Positions 25,903 to 34,595 of a DNA stretch of 45,042 nucleotides are shown here, piece after piece. The stretch comes from Chloroflexota bacterium. GTDB lineage: Bacteria > Chloroflexota > Anaerolineae > Promineifilales > Promineifilaceae. Every line of letters starts with the position of its first letter. Position 1 is the stretch's first letter. Under the pieces are notes generated by a model. That model searched no databases. It was not told where the DNA came from and was given only the letters and a program-made list of their open reading frames with translations. Position numbers and translations under genes: made by a program. The DNA lies in contig JAAEOP010000683.1 of assembly GCA_024223125.1 (NCBI GenBank), positions 1-45,042 of the forward strand. The letters run 5' to 3'.

Positions 25903-27318
25903 ATGCGTGTGAAGATGATTTTGCCAGCCCTTACAGAAGCCAAAAGTCCGTTTTTTCGTCCCGTAAAGTATTCGTTGTTCCCGCCGTTGGGTCTGGCTAC
26001 TTTGGCCGCTTACCTGAAACTAAATGATGAAGTAGACATTCAGGATGAGCATGTGGAAACAGTGACGTTGGATGACCGGCCAGACCTGGCAGTGATCCAG
26101 GTTTATATTACCTCTGCTTCCTGGGCTTATGAACTGGCCGACTATTACCGCCGTCAGGAAGTTTTTGTAGCTTTGGTCGGCCTGCATGTTACCTCGCGGC
26201 CGGATGAGGCGGTTCAACATGCTGATGCCATATTTCTGGGGCCTGGCGAAGATACGTGGCCTTTGTTTTTGGATGATTTTCGTCACGGCCGTGCCGCCCC
26301 ACGCTACCAATCTAGCCAACGAACCCTCATCGGACTGCCCCCAGTACGTAGAGATTTGATTAAGCGTCATCTCTATCTGGTTCCCAATTCAATTATCGTT
26401 TCCCGTGGCTGTCCGCATAGATGTGACTTCTGTTACAAAGAGGCTTTTTTCCAGGGTGGTAAAGATTTTTATACCCAGGCTGTAGATGATGCCCTGGCCG
26501 AAATTGAACGGCAGCCCGGCAAACATCTCTATTTTTTGGATGATCACCTGTTTGGCAATATACGTTTTGCTTCAGCTTTGTTTGCGGGTATGGAAGGGAT
26601 GGGGCGGATCTGGCAAGCGGCCGCAACTGTACAATCTGTTTTACGACCGGGGTTGTTAGAAAAAGCAGTAGCTTGTGGCTTACGCAGTTTGTTTGTGGGT
26701 TTTGAGACGCTCAATCCTGAGAATTTGCGGGCGTAGCAAAAGTTCCAGAATTTGAATCGAGACTACAATGACGCCATTCGCCGTTTGCATGATTTGGGCG
26801 TCATGGTTAACGGGAGTTTTGTATTTAGTATGGATGATGACGATGAGGCCGTTTTTACCCGCACTGTGGAATGGGCCATTAGCCAGGGAATTGAAACAGC
26901 CACATTCCATATCCTGACCCCATATCCGGGAACAGCTTTATATGCACGGATGGCAAAACAGGGACGTATCTTGCACCACAATTGGGATTTATATGACACG
27001 CGCCATACGGTTTTTGAACCGACGCAGATGACTGCGACCGAATTAGAAAACGGATATTGGCAGGCGTACTGCGATTTTTACCGTTGGGGATCGATCTGGC
27101 GCGGAGCGATGACAAAAGCGGATTGGTACGGTCGTATTCGTCATGCAGCCTATGCAGGCGGTTGGAAAAAATTTGAACCGCTTTGGAATGTGCTGATCAG
27201 GTTGAAACAGGTGGGGAGTTCAAAGCCGTTGTTAGAAAAAATCCTCTCTGGTTTCGGTGTACACCAGTCAAACGAAACAACCCAACCCAAACCGGTGCTC
27301 CTCAAAACACCCAGATAA
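25903..27318 (+). pseudogene. B12-binding-type radical SAM protein interrupted by one in-frame TAG
   Basis: From ATG 25903 (AGGAGAG six bases upstream) the frame runs 277 codons to TAG at 26734-26736. It then continues in the same frame to TAA at 27318. The N-terminal third resembles a cobalamin-binding Rossmann domain (LFPPLGLATLAAYLK; FVALVGLHVTSRPDEAVQHADAIFLGPGE). The radical SAM cluster is CPHRCDFC, with cysteines 170, 174 and 177. After the TAG the family pattern resumes without a gap: NRDYNDAIRRLHDLGVMVNG, then SFVFSMDDDDEAVF and TPYPGTALYARM. Apart from this codon the gene appears intact for 471 codons. The cause may be a recent point mutation, a sequencing error or readthrough. The substrate is unknown. 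No partner gene is adjacent. Confidence 0.85.
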
Positions 27319-27436
27319 ACAACACCGCGTCACCATGTCACCTTGTCGCCATTAAGGGATCCCGCTCGCCGACGAGAGATATCTGTCTGGCCCGGAATTG
27401 TAGCAGGCCAGCTCTTTGTTGTATCACAGCAAGTGA

Positions 27437-27742
27437 TTAAAAAAGTCCCCAATCGCCGCCGGCGCCTTCTTCCATCATAGAAGGGTCCCACAATTCGGTA
27501 CCGATTTCAACGGTGACGCCGCTGCTCATAACTTTGTCACCGGCCATTCGTACTTGTTCAATGAGCTGCGGGCCATAAGGGCAGAAGGGAGTAGTAAGGA
27601 TCATTGTCAGCTTGGCGGTATCTGTTTCTTCGTCTAACTCTACGTTACGTATTAAGCCCAACTCGACGACATTTAAGCCAATTTCAGGGTCAATGACAGA
27701 CCGGCAACTTTCTACGATTTCATCTTCTTTACTTGCTACCAT
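27437..27742 (-). CDS. MIP18/DUF59 family iron-sulfur assembly protein, SufT-like
   Basis: A protein of 101 residues from ATG 27742, with GGAGAG as ribosome binding site; the frame extends upstream into a repeat array and is rejected. It carries the DUF59 signature VIDPEIGLNVVELGLI, followed by LTTPFCPYGPQLIEQV with the conserved cysteine. DUF59 proteins (SufT, PaaD, the MIP18 end of CIA) help deliver or mature Fe-S clusters. It lies 80 bases after the SufR-like gene on the same strand, next to the suf operon, so a SufT role is a strong inference. The C-terminus is extended by DPSMMEEGAGGDWGLF. Confidence 0.88.
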   Translation of the reverse strand: MVASKEDEIVESCRSVIDPEIGLNVVELGLIRNVELDEETDTAKLTMILTTPFCPYGPQLIEQVRMAGDKVMSSGVTVEIGTELWDPSMMEEGAGGDWGLF

Positions 27743-27771
27743 TGGTACTCTCCGAATTTTGTTTAGGAATA

Positions 27772-27822
27772 TCTCTGAGATTAGAGATTGAGAGATTAAA
27801 TCTTCTAAATCTCTCAATTTCA
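27772..27822. repeat. 7-base degenerate tandem array, copy 5 (GAGATTG type)
   Basis: GAGATTA, GAGATTG, AGAGATT, then AAATCTT, CTAAATC, TCTCAAT. The array fills the spacer between the sufR-like and sufT-like genes and has inverted halves. Confidence 0.65.
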
Positions 27823-28479
27823 TTAAGGTTGAATTGCTATGGCTGTTTGCTCCGACATAGAAAACTGACAGTGATCATCTCCGTGTAACATACAGCTTTG
27901 CTGCTGAATAGGGGTTTCTAAAATAGTCAGCATCAGTTCTTTATCAAATGTACAAATTTCAGCATGTTTTTGGCCGACGGAAATGTAAGGGCAATTGTAT
28001 TCGATTATTTTATAGCCACTTTCTGTTTTTTCCCACTGGGCCATAAACCCCTCTTCGGCCAGAAGTTCGATGACATAGTTTAAACGATCTTCAAAGTTTA
28101 ATGTGACAAAATCATCTTTGTTATCATCAACCAACGATTTAACCACGCCGGTAAAGATGTCGTTGACAACATCATCGGGCAGGCGGGTTTTGAGTTCATC
28201 TAACAGCCGGTTGGTCAGACTGAAGTAGCGCTGGGGGAATAGCTCTTGCCCTTTTTCACTGAGGGTGTAAATGTAGTACGGTCGTCCAACTTTGTGCCGT
28301 ATACTTTCTACTTCAATTAACCCCTCGGCTTGCAGGGAATTGAGATGATGCCGCACTGTAACCGGAGAAACATCGGCCGTCCTCGCCAAATCTTCAATCT
28401 TTGACTGAGGCGACAACTTAATATTGTATAAGATGATTTCTCTGGTGCTTTTTTTACCTTTGTCTGATATAGATTTCAC
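27823..28479 (-). CDS. sufR: SufR-type Fe-S-sensing repressor
   Basis: A protein of 218 residues from GTG 28479, chosen because AGAGGA precedes it and a strong promoter overlaps the longer frame. The winged helix is at about 20-75 (KIEDLARTADVSPVTVRHHL, wing VGRPYYIYTL). The C-terminal cysteine set reads NCPYISVGQKHAEIC, then SCMLHGDDHC, giving spacing C-x12-C-x19-C-x7-C. The first gap matches the x12 reported for cyanobacterial SufR; the later ones differ. SufR represses suf operons when its cluster is present. It is divergently transcribed from sufCBDSU, with both promoters in one short region. Confidence 0.9.
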   Translation of the reverse strand: MKSISDKGKKSTREIILYNIKLSPQSKIEDLARTADVSPVTVRHHLNSLQAEGLIEVESIRHKVGRPYYIYTLSEKGQELFPQRYFSLTNRLLDELKTRLPDDVVNDIFTGVVKSLVDDNKDDFVTLNFEDRLNYVIELLAEEGFMAQWEKTESGYKIIEYNCPYISVGQKHAEICTFDKELMLTILETPIQQQSCMLHGDDHCQFSMSEQTAIAIQP

Positions 28480-28510
28480 GATAAAATCCTCTGTCCGTCT
28501 AACGTGCCAG

Positions 28511-28539
28511 AGTATAGCAATGCCCCTTATTTTTGTCAA
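28511..28539 (-). promoter_or_regulatory. sigma70-type promoter of sufR
   Basis: Read on the minus strand, TTGACA (28539-28534), 17 bases and TATACT (28516-28511) make a near-consensus promoter. It would start transcription about 25 bases before the chosen GTG, inside the longer frame, and so supports that start. Confidence 0.8.
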
Positions 28540-28547
28540 TTGTTACT

Positions 28548-28573
28548 ATATTTATCATTATTATTATAAATAT
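28548..28573. promoter_or_regulatory. candidate SufR operator between the divergent promoters
   Basis: ATATTTAT (28548-28555) is perfectly inverted as ATAAATAT (28566-28573) across 10 bases. It sits between the two outward-facing -35 boxes. GTCAAT/ATTGAC at 28535-28540 and 28572-28577 form a second symmetric pair. The location suits a repressor acting on both promoters; the link to SufR is inference. It does not match the CAAC-N6-GTTG site known from cyanobacteria. Confidence 0.45.
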
Positions 28574-28601
28574 TGACGCTGTCGAACCTGTTTGCTATAA
28601 T
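28573..28601 (+). promoter_or_regulatory. sigma70-type promoter of the suf operon
   Basis: TTGACG (28573-28578), a 17-base spacer and TATAAT (28596-28601) form a near-consensus promoter about 100 bases before sufC. The -35 box overlaps the right arm of the candidate operator. Confidence 0.8.
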
Positions 28602-28704
28602 CCGGCTTTCATATGAAAGATACATTGTAGGGTGAATTTACAATTCGCCAGCGATTTGAAACTCACTCTACTAGATCGAAAATATTTTAGGAGAGTTTTT
28701 CACA

Positions 28705-29490
28705 ATGACGATGGCTCTGGAAATCAAGAATTTGCATGTGACTATAGGCGATGCTCCCATTCTAAAGGGGATTGACCTTCTTATTAAAGAGGGGGAGACC
28801 CATGCCTTAATGGGACCAAATGGCTCTGGTAAAAGCACTCTGGCTTATACATTGGCCGGTCATCCCGCTTATGAACCAACAGCCGGACAGGTGATTTTTA
28901 ACGGTGAAGATTTATTGGAATTAGGAGCCGATGAACGCTCGCGTGCGGGCTTGTTTTTGGCTTTTCAGTATCCGGCAGCTGTGCCTGGCGTAACATTGGC
29001 GAAATTTTTACGCCAGACAATTAATTCTCGTCGCAAAGCAGAAAACCCGGACGATAAAGGTATCTCTATTCCCCAATTCCGCCGCCTCTTAACAGCCAAG
29101 ATGGACAGTTTGGGTATTGATCACAAAATGGCTGGCCGTTACCTGAACGAAGGCTTTTCCGGCGGAGAAAAGAAACGGGTCGAAATTTTGCAGATGTCTG
29201 TAGTTGAGCCAAAGATAGCTATTATGGATGAGACAGACTCTGGGTTGGATATTGACGCCCTGCGAGTGGTTTCTGAAGGCGCTAAACGTTTGCAAGATGA
29301 ATTGGGGATGGGCGCTCTGATCATCACCCACTACCAGCGGATTTTGAATTATGTTCAGCCAGACTATGTGCATATTATGCTCAACGGCCGTATTGTAGAA
29401 TCAGGCGGCCCCGAATTGGCAGAAAAACTCGAAGAACGGGGTTATGACTGGATTCGTGAGAAGCATGGGATGATCATCAATGATCGGTGA
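28705..29490 (+). CDS. sufC: Fe-S assembly ATPase SufC
   Basis: A protein of 261 residues from ATG 28705, with TTTTAGGAGAG upstream. It is an ABC-type ATPase: Walker A GPNGSGKS at residues 37-44, Q-loop FQYPAAVPGV, signature FSGGEKKR and Walker B IAIMDETDSGLD. The E-T-D-S-G-L-D stretch and the SufC-specific YLNEGFSGGEKKR distinguish it from transport ABCs. SufC powers conformational change of the SufBC2D scaffold in the cytosol. It is the first gene of the plus-strand suf operon and is followed after 40 bases by sufB. A short array of ACT-ending 7-base units lies in that gap (29490-29526). Confidence 0.97.
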   Translation: MTMALEIKNLHVTIGDAPILKGIDLLIKEGETHALMGPNGSGKSTLAYTLAGHPAYEPTAGQVIFNGEDLLELGADERSRAGLFLAFQYPAAVPGVTLAKFLRQTINSRRKAENPDDKGISIPQFRRLLTAKMDSLGIDHKMAGRYLNEGFSGGEKKRVEILQMSVVEPKIAIMDETDSGLDIDALRVVSEGAKRLQDELGMGALIITHYQRILNYVQPDYVHIMLNGRIVESGGPELAEKLEERGYDWIREKHGMIINDR

Positions 29491-29530
29491 CCGAACACTG
29501 GAAACTGGTTACTGAACACGGAGGTTCAAA

Positions 29531-30970
29531 ATGGCAGAGTTTATTGAAGATCGTGAACTATCAGAGGAAGAAGTTGTTTCCATAGTCAATCAAGATTACG
29601 CTACCAAATATGGGTTTGTTGACGTTGAAGATTATGTATTTAAGGCTGAGAAAGGGCTGAATGAGGAAATGATCCGAGCCATGTCTTTGGGAAAGGAAGA
29701 GCCGGAATGGATGTTGGATATTCGTATGAAAGCGTACCAACATTTTCTGGAACGGCCGATGCCCAAATGGGGCGCCGATCTCAGCAGTATTAATTTCGAC
29801 GATATTTTCTACTACATCAAACCGAGCGATAGGGAAGGGGATGATTGGGAGGATATACCTTCCTATATTAAAGATACCTTCAACAAGTTAGGTATTCCCG
29901 AAGCAGAGCAAAAATTCCTCTCTGGCGTCGCCGCACAGTATGAATCTGAAGTGGTGTATCACAACATTAAAAAGAGCCTGGAAGAGAAAGGGGTCATCTT
30001 TTTGGGAATGGATGAGGGATTGCGTCAGTATCCAGAGGTTGTACAGGAATACTTTGGCACGATTATTCCTTATAGTGACAATAAGTTTGCCGCTTTGAAC
30101 ACGGCCGTGTGGTCAGGCGGTAGCTTTATTTATGTTCCCCCAGGCGTACATGTGGAAATGCCGTTGCAGGCGTATTTCCGCATCAATGCCAAAAATGCCG
30201 GACAGTTTGAACGCACCCTCATCATCATTGACGAAGGGGCGTATGTGCATTATGTAGAAGGGTGTACGGCGCCTATTTACTCTTCAGATTCGTTGCATTC
30301 GGCCGTTGTGGAAATCATCGTCAAAAAGGGCGGCCGTTGTCGTTACACTACCATCCAAAACTGGTCTAACAACGTCTACAATCTGGTCACTAAACGAGCC
30401 GTCGCCCATGAAAATGCCACGATGGAATGGGTGGATGGTAATTTGGGATCGAAAACAACTATGAAGTACCCGGCTGTTTATATGATGGGTGAAGGGGCGC
30501 ATGGCGAGATTCTTTCTATTGCTTTTGCCGGTAAAGGGCAGCACCAGGACGCCGGGGGTAAAGTAGTTCATGTGGCGCCCAACACCACCAGCCGTATTAT
30601 CTCCAAATCTATTTGTAAGGATGGCGGCCGTTCCTCATATCGCGGTTTGCTGCAAGTGAATGAAGGCGCCCACCATGTTAAATCAAATGTGGTTTGCGAT
30701 GCCTTATTGCTGGATGAAACCAGCCGTTCCGATACATACCCATACATCGAAATTGAAGAAGAAGATGTGAACATCGGCCATGAAGCATCGGTAAGCAAAG
30801 TGGGTGAAGAACAGCTTTTCTACCTGATGAGTCGGGGTATTAATGAAGAGACTGCTACCTCTATGGTCGTAAACGGTTTCATTGAGCCATTGGTGAGGGA
30901 ACTGCCGATGGAATACGCTATCGAACTGAACCGCTTGATTCAGTTACAGATGGAAGGATCGATTGGTTAG
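29531..30970 (+). CDS. sufB: Fe-S cluster scaffold subunit SufB
   Basis: A protein of 479 residues, the usual SufB length, from ATG 29531 with CGGAGGTTC as ribosome binding site. Family blocks run in order: [97 protein letters not shown]. The beta-helix core ends with [20 protein letters not shown]. SufB receives sulfur and forms the nascent cluster with SufC and SufD. At the position of E. coli Cys405 this protein has Ser (DETSRSDT), as in Bacillus-type SufB. A perfect 34-base palindrome follows the stop. Confidence 0.97.
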   Translation: MAEFIEDRELSEEEVVSIVNQDYATKYGFVDVEDYVFKAEKGLNEEMIRAMSLGKEEPEWMLDIRMKAYQHFLERPMPKWGADLSSINFDDIFYYIKPSDREGDDWEDIPSYIKDTFNKLGIPEAEQKFLSGVAAQYESEVVYHNIKKSLEEKGVIFLGMDEGLRQYPEVVQEYFGTIIPYSDNKFAALNTAVWSGGSFIYVPPGVHVEMPLQAYFRINAKNAGQFERTLIIIDEGAYVHYVEGCTAPIYSSDSLHSAVVEIIVKKGGRCRYTTIQNWSNNVYNLVTKRAVAHENATMEWVDGNLGSKTTMKYPAVYMMGEGAHGEILSIAFAGKGQHQDAGGKVVHVAPNTTSRIISKSICKDGGRSSYRGLLQVNEGAHHVKSNVVCDALLLDETSRSDTYPYIEIEEEDVNIGHEASVSKVGEEQLFYLMSRGINEETATSMVVNGFIEPLVRELPMEYAIELNRLIQLQMEGSIG

Positions 30971-30971
30971 T

Positions 30972-31009
30972 AAATTATCAATTGACAATTGTCAATTGAT
31001 AATTTTTTT
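30972..31009 (+). repeat. perfect 34-base palindrome plus T tract between sufB and sufD
   Basis: AAATTATCAATTGACAA (30972-30988) is followed immediately by its exact reverse complement, and seven T residues run to 31009. It is built of 7-base units (TCAATTG, ACAATTG, TCAATTG). It looks like an A/T-rich attenuator or weak terminator placed inside the operon, 10 bases before the sufD start. Confidence 0.75.
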
Positions 31010-31018
31010 AAAACTCTG

Positions 31019-32320
31019 ATGACAACATTTAACGAAGATGCCATTAAAGAATTATCTGCGTCGTTTAACGAGCCGGAATGGATGTTGCAGCGACGTTTAC
31101 GAGCCTGGGAGCTTTATGAAAGTTTGCCCATGCCCACTACCAGTGATGAAGATTGGCGGCGCACCAATCTCCGCCGTTTGAAGTTGGATAAAATTAGCCC
31201 CTCAGTAAATGGGAATGCGGCCATAGATGCTGAAATCCCAGAATTTTTGGGCAAGGAATTGGCCGAAGATACGGCCGGTGGGCGAATGCTCCAGATTGAT
31301 GGGGTGGTGTGCCACTATGAGTTGAGCGTGGAGATACAAGCGCAGGGTGTAATTTTTTGTGATATGCACACGGCCGTAACCAGCCATCCTCAACTCGTCC
31401 AAAAACATTTCATGACCGAAGGGGTTTTGCCTGGCGAAGGGAAATTTGCGGCTTTACATGCTGCTTTTTGGCGCGGGGGAACTTTTCTCTACGTGCCAAA
31501 AAATGTTCAGGTTGCCGCACCGCTGCACAACGTTTTATGGTCAGCCAATGGCAAAACATTCACCCATACTTTGGTTGTTGTTGAGCAGGGTGCAGAAGCT
31601 GTTTTTATAGATGAATACGCTTCGGCTGGCGGCAACAAAGAACAGGGTTTCCACAATGGTTGCGTAGAACTGCTGGTACGGGATAATGCCAGTTTGATTT
31701 ATGCCGGTTTGCAAGATTTTGGCGACAATATCTGGCAGTTTAATCATGAACGTGGCCGTATCGGCCGTGATGGTAAATTAGATTGGGTCACCAGCATGAT
31801 GGGGTCTCGGTTGACAAAAGCGTTCCAGACATTGGAACTGGACCAACCCGGTGGGTGGGGGCGGATGAGTGGTATTTTCTTTACCAACGGCCGTCAACAC
31901 CTTGACCTCGATACCCAACAAAACCACAACGCCGGCGATACTGTCAGCGACCTGTTGTACAAAGGCGCCTTGCGTGAAAACTCTCGTACAGTCTGGCAGG
32001 GGATGATTAAGGCATTACCCGGCTCACAACGAATTGATGGCTTTCAGGCTAATCGTAATCTGATGCTGGACAAAACAGCCCGCGCCGATTCGATTCCCGG
32101 TCTGGAAATTGAAGCGGATGATGTGGTTTGTACCCATGCTTCGGCCGTTGGGCAGCTAGATGAAGAAGAACTGTTTTACCTGATGAGCCGCGGCATTCCC
32201 CGTACCACAGCCATCGAAATGTCAGTGCAAGGCTTCTTTGACCCGCTCATGCGACGCATTCCCTTTGAAGGCGTCCGCAACCGTATCTTTGACCGCATCG
32301 TAGAAAAAATTTACGCATAG
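31019..32320 (+). CDS. sufD: Fe-S cluster assembly protein SufD
   Basis: A protein of 433 residues from ATG 31019. The frame also opens at a TTG (30989) inside the palindrome, which I reject. It opens EPEWMLQRRLRAWELYESLPMP, shared with SufB. It then follows the SufD pattern: SDEDWRRTNL, GKFAALHAAFWRGGTFLYVP, GCVELLVRDNASLIY, KALPGSQRIDGFQANRNLML, and ADDVVCTHASAVGQLDEEELF with the conserved cysteine and histidine. SufD pairs with SufB in SufBC2D and aids iron entry. No ribosome binding site is visible; the upstream hairpin may govern its translation. Confidence 0.95.
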   Translation: MTTFNEDAIKELSASFNEPEWMLQRRLRAWELYESLPMPTTSDEDWRRTNLRRLKLDKISPSVNGNAAIDAEIPEFLGKELAEDTAGGRMLQIDGVVCHYELSVEIQAQGVIFCDMHTAVTSHPQLVQKHFMTEGVLPGEGKFAALHAAFWRGGTFLYVPKNVQVAAPLHNVLWSANGKTFTHTLVVVEQGAEAVFIDEYASAGGNKEQGFHNGCVELLVRDNASLIYAGLQDFGDNIWQFNHERGRIGRDGKLDWVTSMMGSRLTKAFQTLELDQPGGWGRMSGIFFTNGRQHLDLDTQQNHNAGDTVSDLLYKGALRENSRTVWQGMIKALPGSQRIDGFQANRNLMLDKTARADSIPGLEIEADDVVCTHASAVGQLDEEELFYLMSRGIPRTTAIEMSVQGFFDPLMRRIPFEGVRNRIFDRIVEKIYA

Positions 32321-32384
32321 TCATTATGGTATACACACAAAATAAAAAAACACTAACCAATTTGTCAGGAATTGAAAATCAGCC

Positions 32385-33617
32385 ATGCTAGACCTAGACG
32401 TCGAAAAAATCCGTTCCGATTTCCCCATACTGTCCACCGAAGCGCATCCTGGAACGCCACTCATATTCTTAGACAGCGCCGCATCCTCACAAAAACCTAT
32501 TCAGGTCATTGAAGCCATGAACAGTTATTACCGTCAAACCCATGCCAATGTGCATCGCGGTATTCATGCTCTTAGCGAGGCAGCTACCAATGCGTATGAA
32601 GGAGCGCGGGAACAAATTGCCCGGTTTATCAATGCGGCCGATACGGCCGAAGTCATTTACGTTCGTAATGCAACTGAAGGATTTAACCTGGTAGCTTACA
32701 GTTGGGCGCGAACGAATCTGCAACCGGATGACGAAATCCTGATTACGGAAATGGAACACCACGCCAACATTGTGCCCTGGCAAATTATCGCCGAGGAAAA
32801 GGGGGTGGTGGTGAAGGCTGTACCTTTTTTACCGGATGGCACATTGGATATGACCGCGCTTCCGGAATTGTTGACTGAGCGGGTGAAGTTATTTTCATTC
32901 ACGGCCGTGTCCAACGTCTTCGGCACGGTCAATCCTGTTAAACAACTGGTGCAAATGGGACATGATTCCGGAGCAGTGGTAATGGTAGACGCTGCCCAGG
33001 CCACTCCCCATTTGCCGGTAGATGTGCAAGATTGGGATTGTGATTTTATGGCCTTTTCCAGTCATAAAATGTGTGGACCGACCGGGGTGGGTATTTTGTA
33101 CGGCAAGCGTGATTTATTAGAAGCAATGCCCCCTTTTCTGGGTGGCGGCGATATGATCCGCCGGGTGACGCTGGCCGGTTCTGCCTGGAATGAGTTGCCC
33201 TGGAAGTTTGAAGCAGGCACGCCGGCTATTGCAGAGGGGATTGGTTTGGGCGCGGCCATAGACTACCTTACCGGTTTGGACATGGAAAATGTACATGCCT
33301 ACGAACAGTACATTACAAATTATGCCCTGGAAGCGTTGAGCGAAATTGACGGTCTGACCATATTGGGGCCATCAATCCAGCAGCGGGGTGGGGTGGCCGC
33401 TTTTACAATAGAAAGGTTGCACCCCCATGATATTGCCGAGATTGTAGATAAAGACGGTATCGCCATTCGGGCAGGGCATCATTGTGCCATGCCACTGCAT
33501 CATAAGTTAGGTATAACGGCCAGCGCCCGAGCTAGCTTTTATATCCATACAACAACCCAAGAAGTAGACAAACTGGTGGAAAGCCTGTATAGAGCTAGAA
33601 AAGTATTCAGGTTGTAA
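32385..33617 (+). CDS. sufS: cysteine desulfurase SufS
   Basis: A protein of 410 residues from ATG 32385. It is a class-V PLP enzyme of group II: start DFPILS...PLIFLDSAASSQKP, ATEGFNLVAYSW, MEHHANIVPWQ, and PLP-binding lysine 228 in SSHKMCGPTGVG. The active-site cysteine 367 lies in RAGHHCAMPLH. It releases sulfur from cysteine as a persulfide and passes it to SufU. It follows sufD by 64 bases and precedes sufU, the standard order in SufU-type organisms. Group II desulfurases depend on SufU or SufE for full activity. Confidence 0.97.
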   Translation: MLDLDVEKIRSDFPILSTEAHPGTPLIFLDSAASSQKPIQVIEAMNSYYRQTHANVHRGIHALSEAATNAYEGAREQIARFINAADTAEVIYVRNATEGFNLVAYSWARTNLQPDDEILITEMEHHANIVPWQIIAEEKGVVVKAVPFLPDGTLDMTALPELLTERVKLFSFTAVSNVFGTVNPVKQLVQMGHDSGAVVMVDAAQATPHLPVDVQDWDCDFMAFSSHKMCGPTGVGILYGKRDLLEAMPPFLGGGDMIRRVTLAGSAWNELPWKFEAGTPAIAEGIGLGAAIDYLTGLDMENVHAYEQYITNYALEALSEIDGLTILGPSIQQRGGVAAFTIERLHPHDIAEIVDKDGIAIRAGHHCAMPLHHKLGITASARASFYIHTTTQEVDKLVESLYRARKVFRL

Positions 33618-33621
33618 GGAA

Positions 33622-33654
33622 GAGGTTCCACCTTTTCAAAAGGTGGAACCTCTA
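33622..33654 (+). repeat. 33-base perfect hairpin between sufS and sufU (AGAGGTTCCACC family)
   Basis: AGAGGTTCCACCTTTT and its exact reverse complement flank one central C. It matches the hairpin after the macroglobulin gene (25123-25158). Without a T tract after it, and inside an operon, it may be an mRNA processing or partial termination site, or just an inserted repeat. Confidence 0.75.
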
Positions 33655-33669
33655 TCATAATTACCTATT

Positions 33670-34086
33670 ATGGACGAAGGCATTTACCGCGAACAAATTA
33701 TAGATTTATACCAAAGCCCTTGGAATTATGGGGAATTGCCCACCGCTGATTGGTCTTATGAAGAAGACAACCCCCTGTGTGGCGATGTGGTGTTGATTGA
33801 AGTGAAGTTGGGGGAGGACGGCCGTGTGGCCGATGTTGCCTGGCGCGGTGATGGCTGTGCTATCAGTCAGGCGTCCGCTTCTTTGCTCACTGAAGAAATC
33901 AGAGGGAAGACGTTGGAAGAAGTTCGCAACTTTTCTAAAGATGAACTGCTGGAACTACTGGGAGTAAAACTCAGCATGGCTCGTGTAAAATGTGCCTTGC
34001 TCTCCCTTAAAGTGTTGAAGGCCGGCGCTTACGGCATCCCAGATCCGCAGACGATGCGCGAGCAGCAAAAGGATAGCCGTGGCTGA
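33670..34086 (+). CDS. sufU: SufU-type zinc sulfur-transfer protein
   Basis: A protein of 138 residues from ATG 33670. It has the IscU/SufU fold with the three cysteines and the aspartate: NPLCGD (cysteine 37, aspartate 39), GDGCAISQASAS (cysteine 63) and ARVKCALLSLKVLK (cysteine 108). The insertion between the second and third cysteines is of SufU rather than IscU type. SufU binds zinc and accepts sulfur from SufS by ligand swapping. Its last 8 bases overlap the Rieske gene, so the two are translationally coupled. Confidence 0.95.
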   Translation: MDEGIYREQIIDLYQSPWNYGELPTADWSYEEDNPLCGDVVLIEVKLGEDGRVADVAWRGDGCAISQASASLLTEEIRGKTLEEVRNFSKDELLELLGVKLSMARVKCALLSLKVLKAGAYGIPDPQTMREQQKDSRG

Positions 34087-34408
34087 GTTTGTTAAAGTGT
34101 CTCGTGTGGTTGACCTGCCCCCTGGAGAGCGATTATTCCATGACTTTGAATATGAAACCGTCATTGTCTTGAATATTGCTGGTAGATTTTACTGTATTGC
34201 CAACATTTGTTCCCACGACGATGGCCCCTTAGAAGATGGTAAACTGGACGACTTTGAAATTTCCTGTCCCCGGCATGGGGCGCGGTTTGATGTGCGTAAC
34301 GGCCGTGCGTTGTGCTTACCTGCTACCAAGCCTATCCCTCAGTATGCTGTCAAAGTTGAAGATGGCGATATTTACGTTGAGTCTCCAGACGATAAGTATA
34401 TCAGATAA
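34079..34408 (+). CDS. Rieske-type [2Fe-2S] ferredoxin
   Basis: A protein of 109 residues from GTG 34079, inside the end of sufU, with AAGGATAG as ribosome binding site. The Rieske motifs are ICSHDDGPLEDG (cysteine 44, histidine 46) and CPRHGARFDVRNG (cysteine 63, histidine 66). The fold resembles soluble ferredoxins of dioxygenases (BphF type). Rieske ferredoxins often end suf operons in Actinobacteria and Chloroflexota; an electron-donor role in cluster building is inference. It appears to be the last gene of the operon. Confidence 0.93.
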   Translation: MAEFVKVSRVVDLPPGERLFHDFEYETVIVLNIAGRFYCIANICSHDDGPLEDGKLDDFEISCPRHGARFDVRNGRALCLPATKPIPQYAVKVEDGDIYVESPDDKYIR

Positions 34409-34595
34409 AGTCCGCCCGAATGATGCCATCTGGATTTTCCAACATCGCCTCAGCTAAACGATACAGTAGTTGTTGTTTGCCATTGACCCGAATGAAATCC
34501 GCCAACAGTTCTCGTTCTACTCGTTTTTTGGCTCGCAAGCGAATGTCATTGATGATTTGGATGCACAGGTCTACCAGTTGATCAGTAGCACCACT
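34401..34595 (-). pseudogene. unnamed coding remnant overlapping the 3' end of the TauE gene
   Basis: A minus-strand frame without a usable start ends in TGA at 34401-34403 and stays open at least back to 34595. It reads like a genuine helical protein C-terminus (IRLRAKKRVERELLADFIRV, then KQQLLYRLAEAMLENPDG). It overlaps the last codons of the TSUP gene in another frame and the last 8 bases of the Rieske gene on the opposite strand. I recognise no family. It may be the tail of a deleted gene; chance is possible. Confidence 0.35.

Noticed and set aside
26734..26736. Pyrrolysine or recoded stop at the TAG in the radical SAM gene
   Set aside because: No pyl genes are visible, many other genes end in TAG normally, and a simple mutation or base-call error is likelier.
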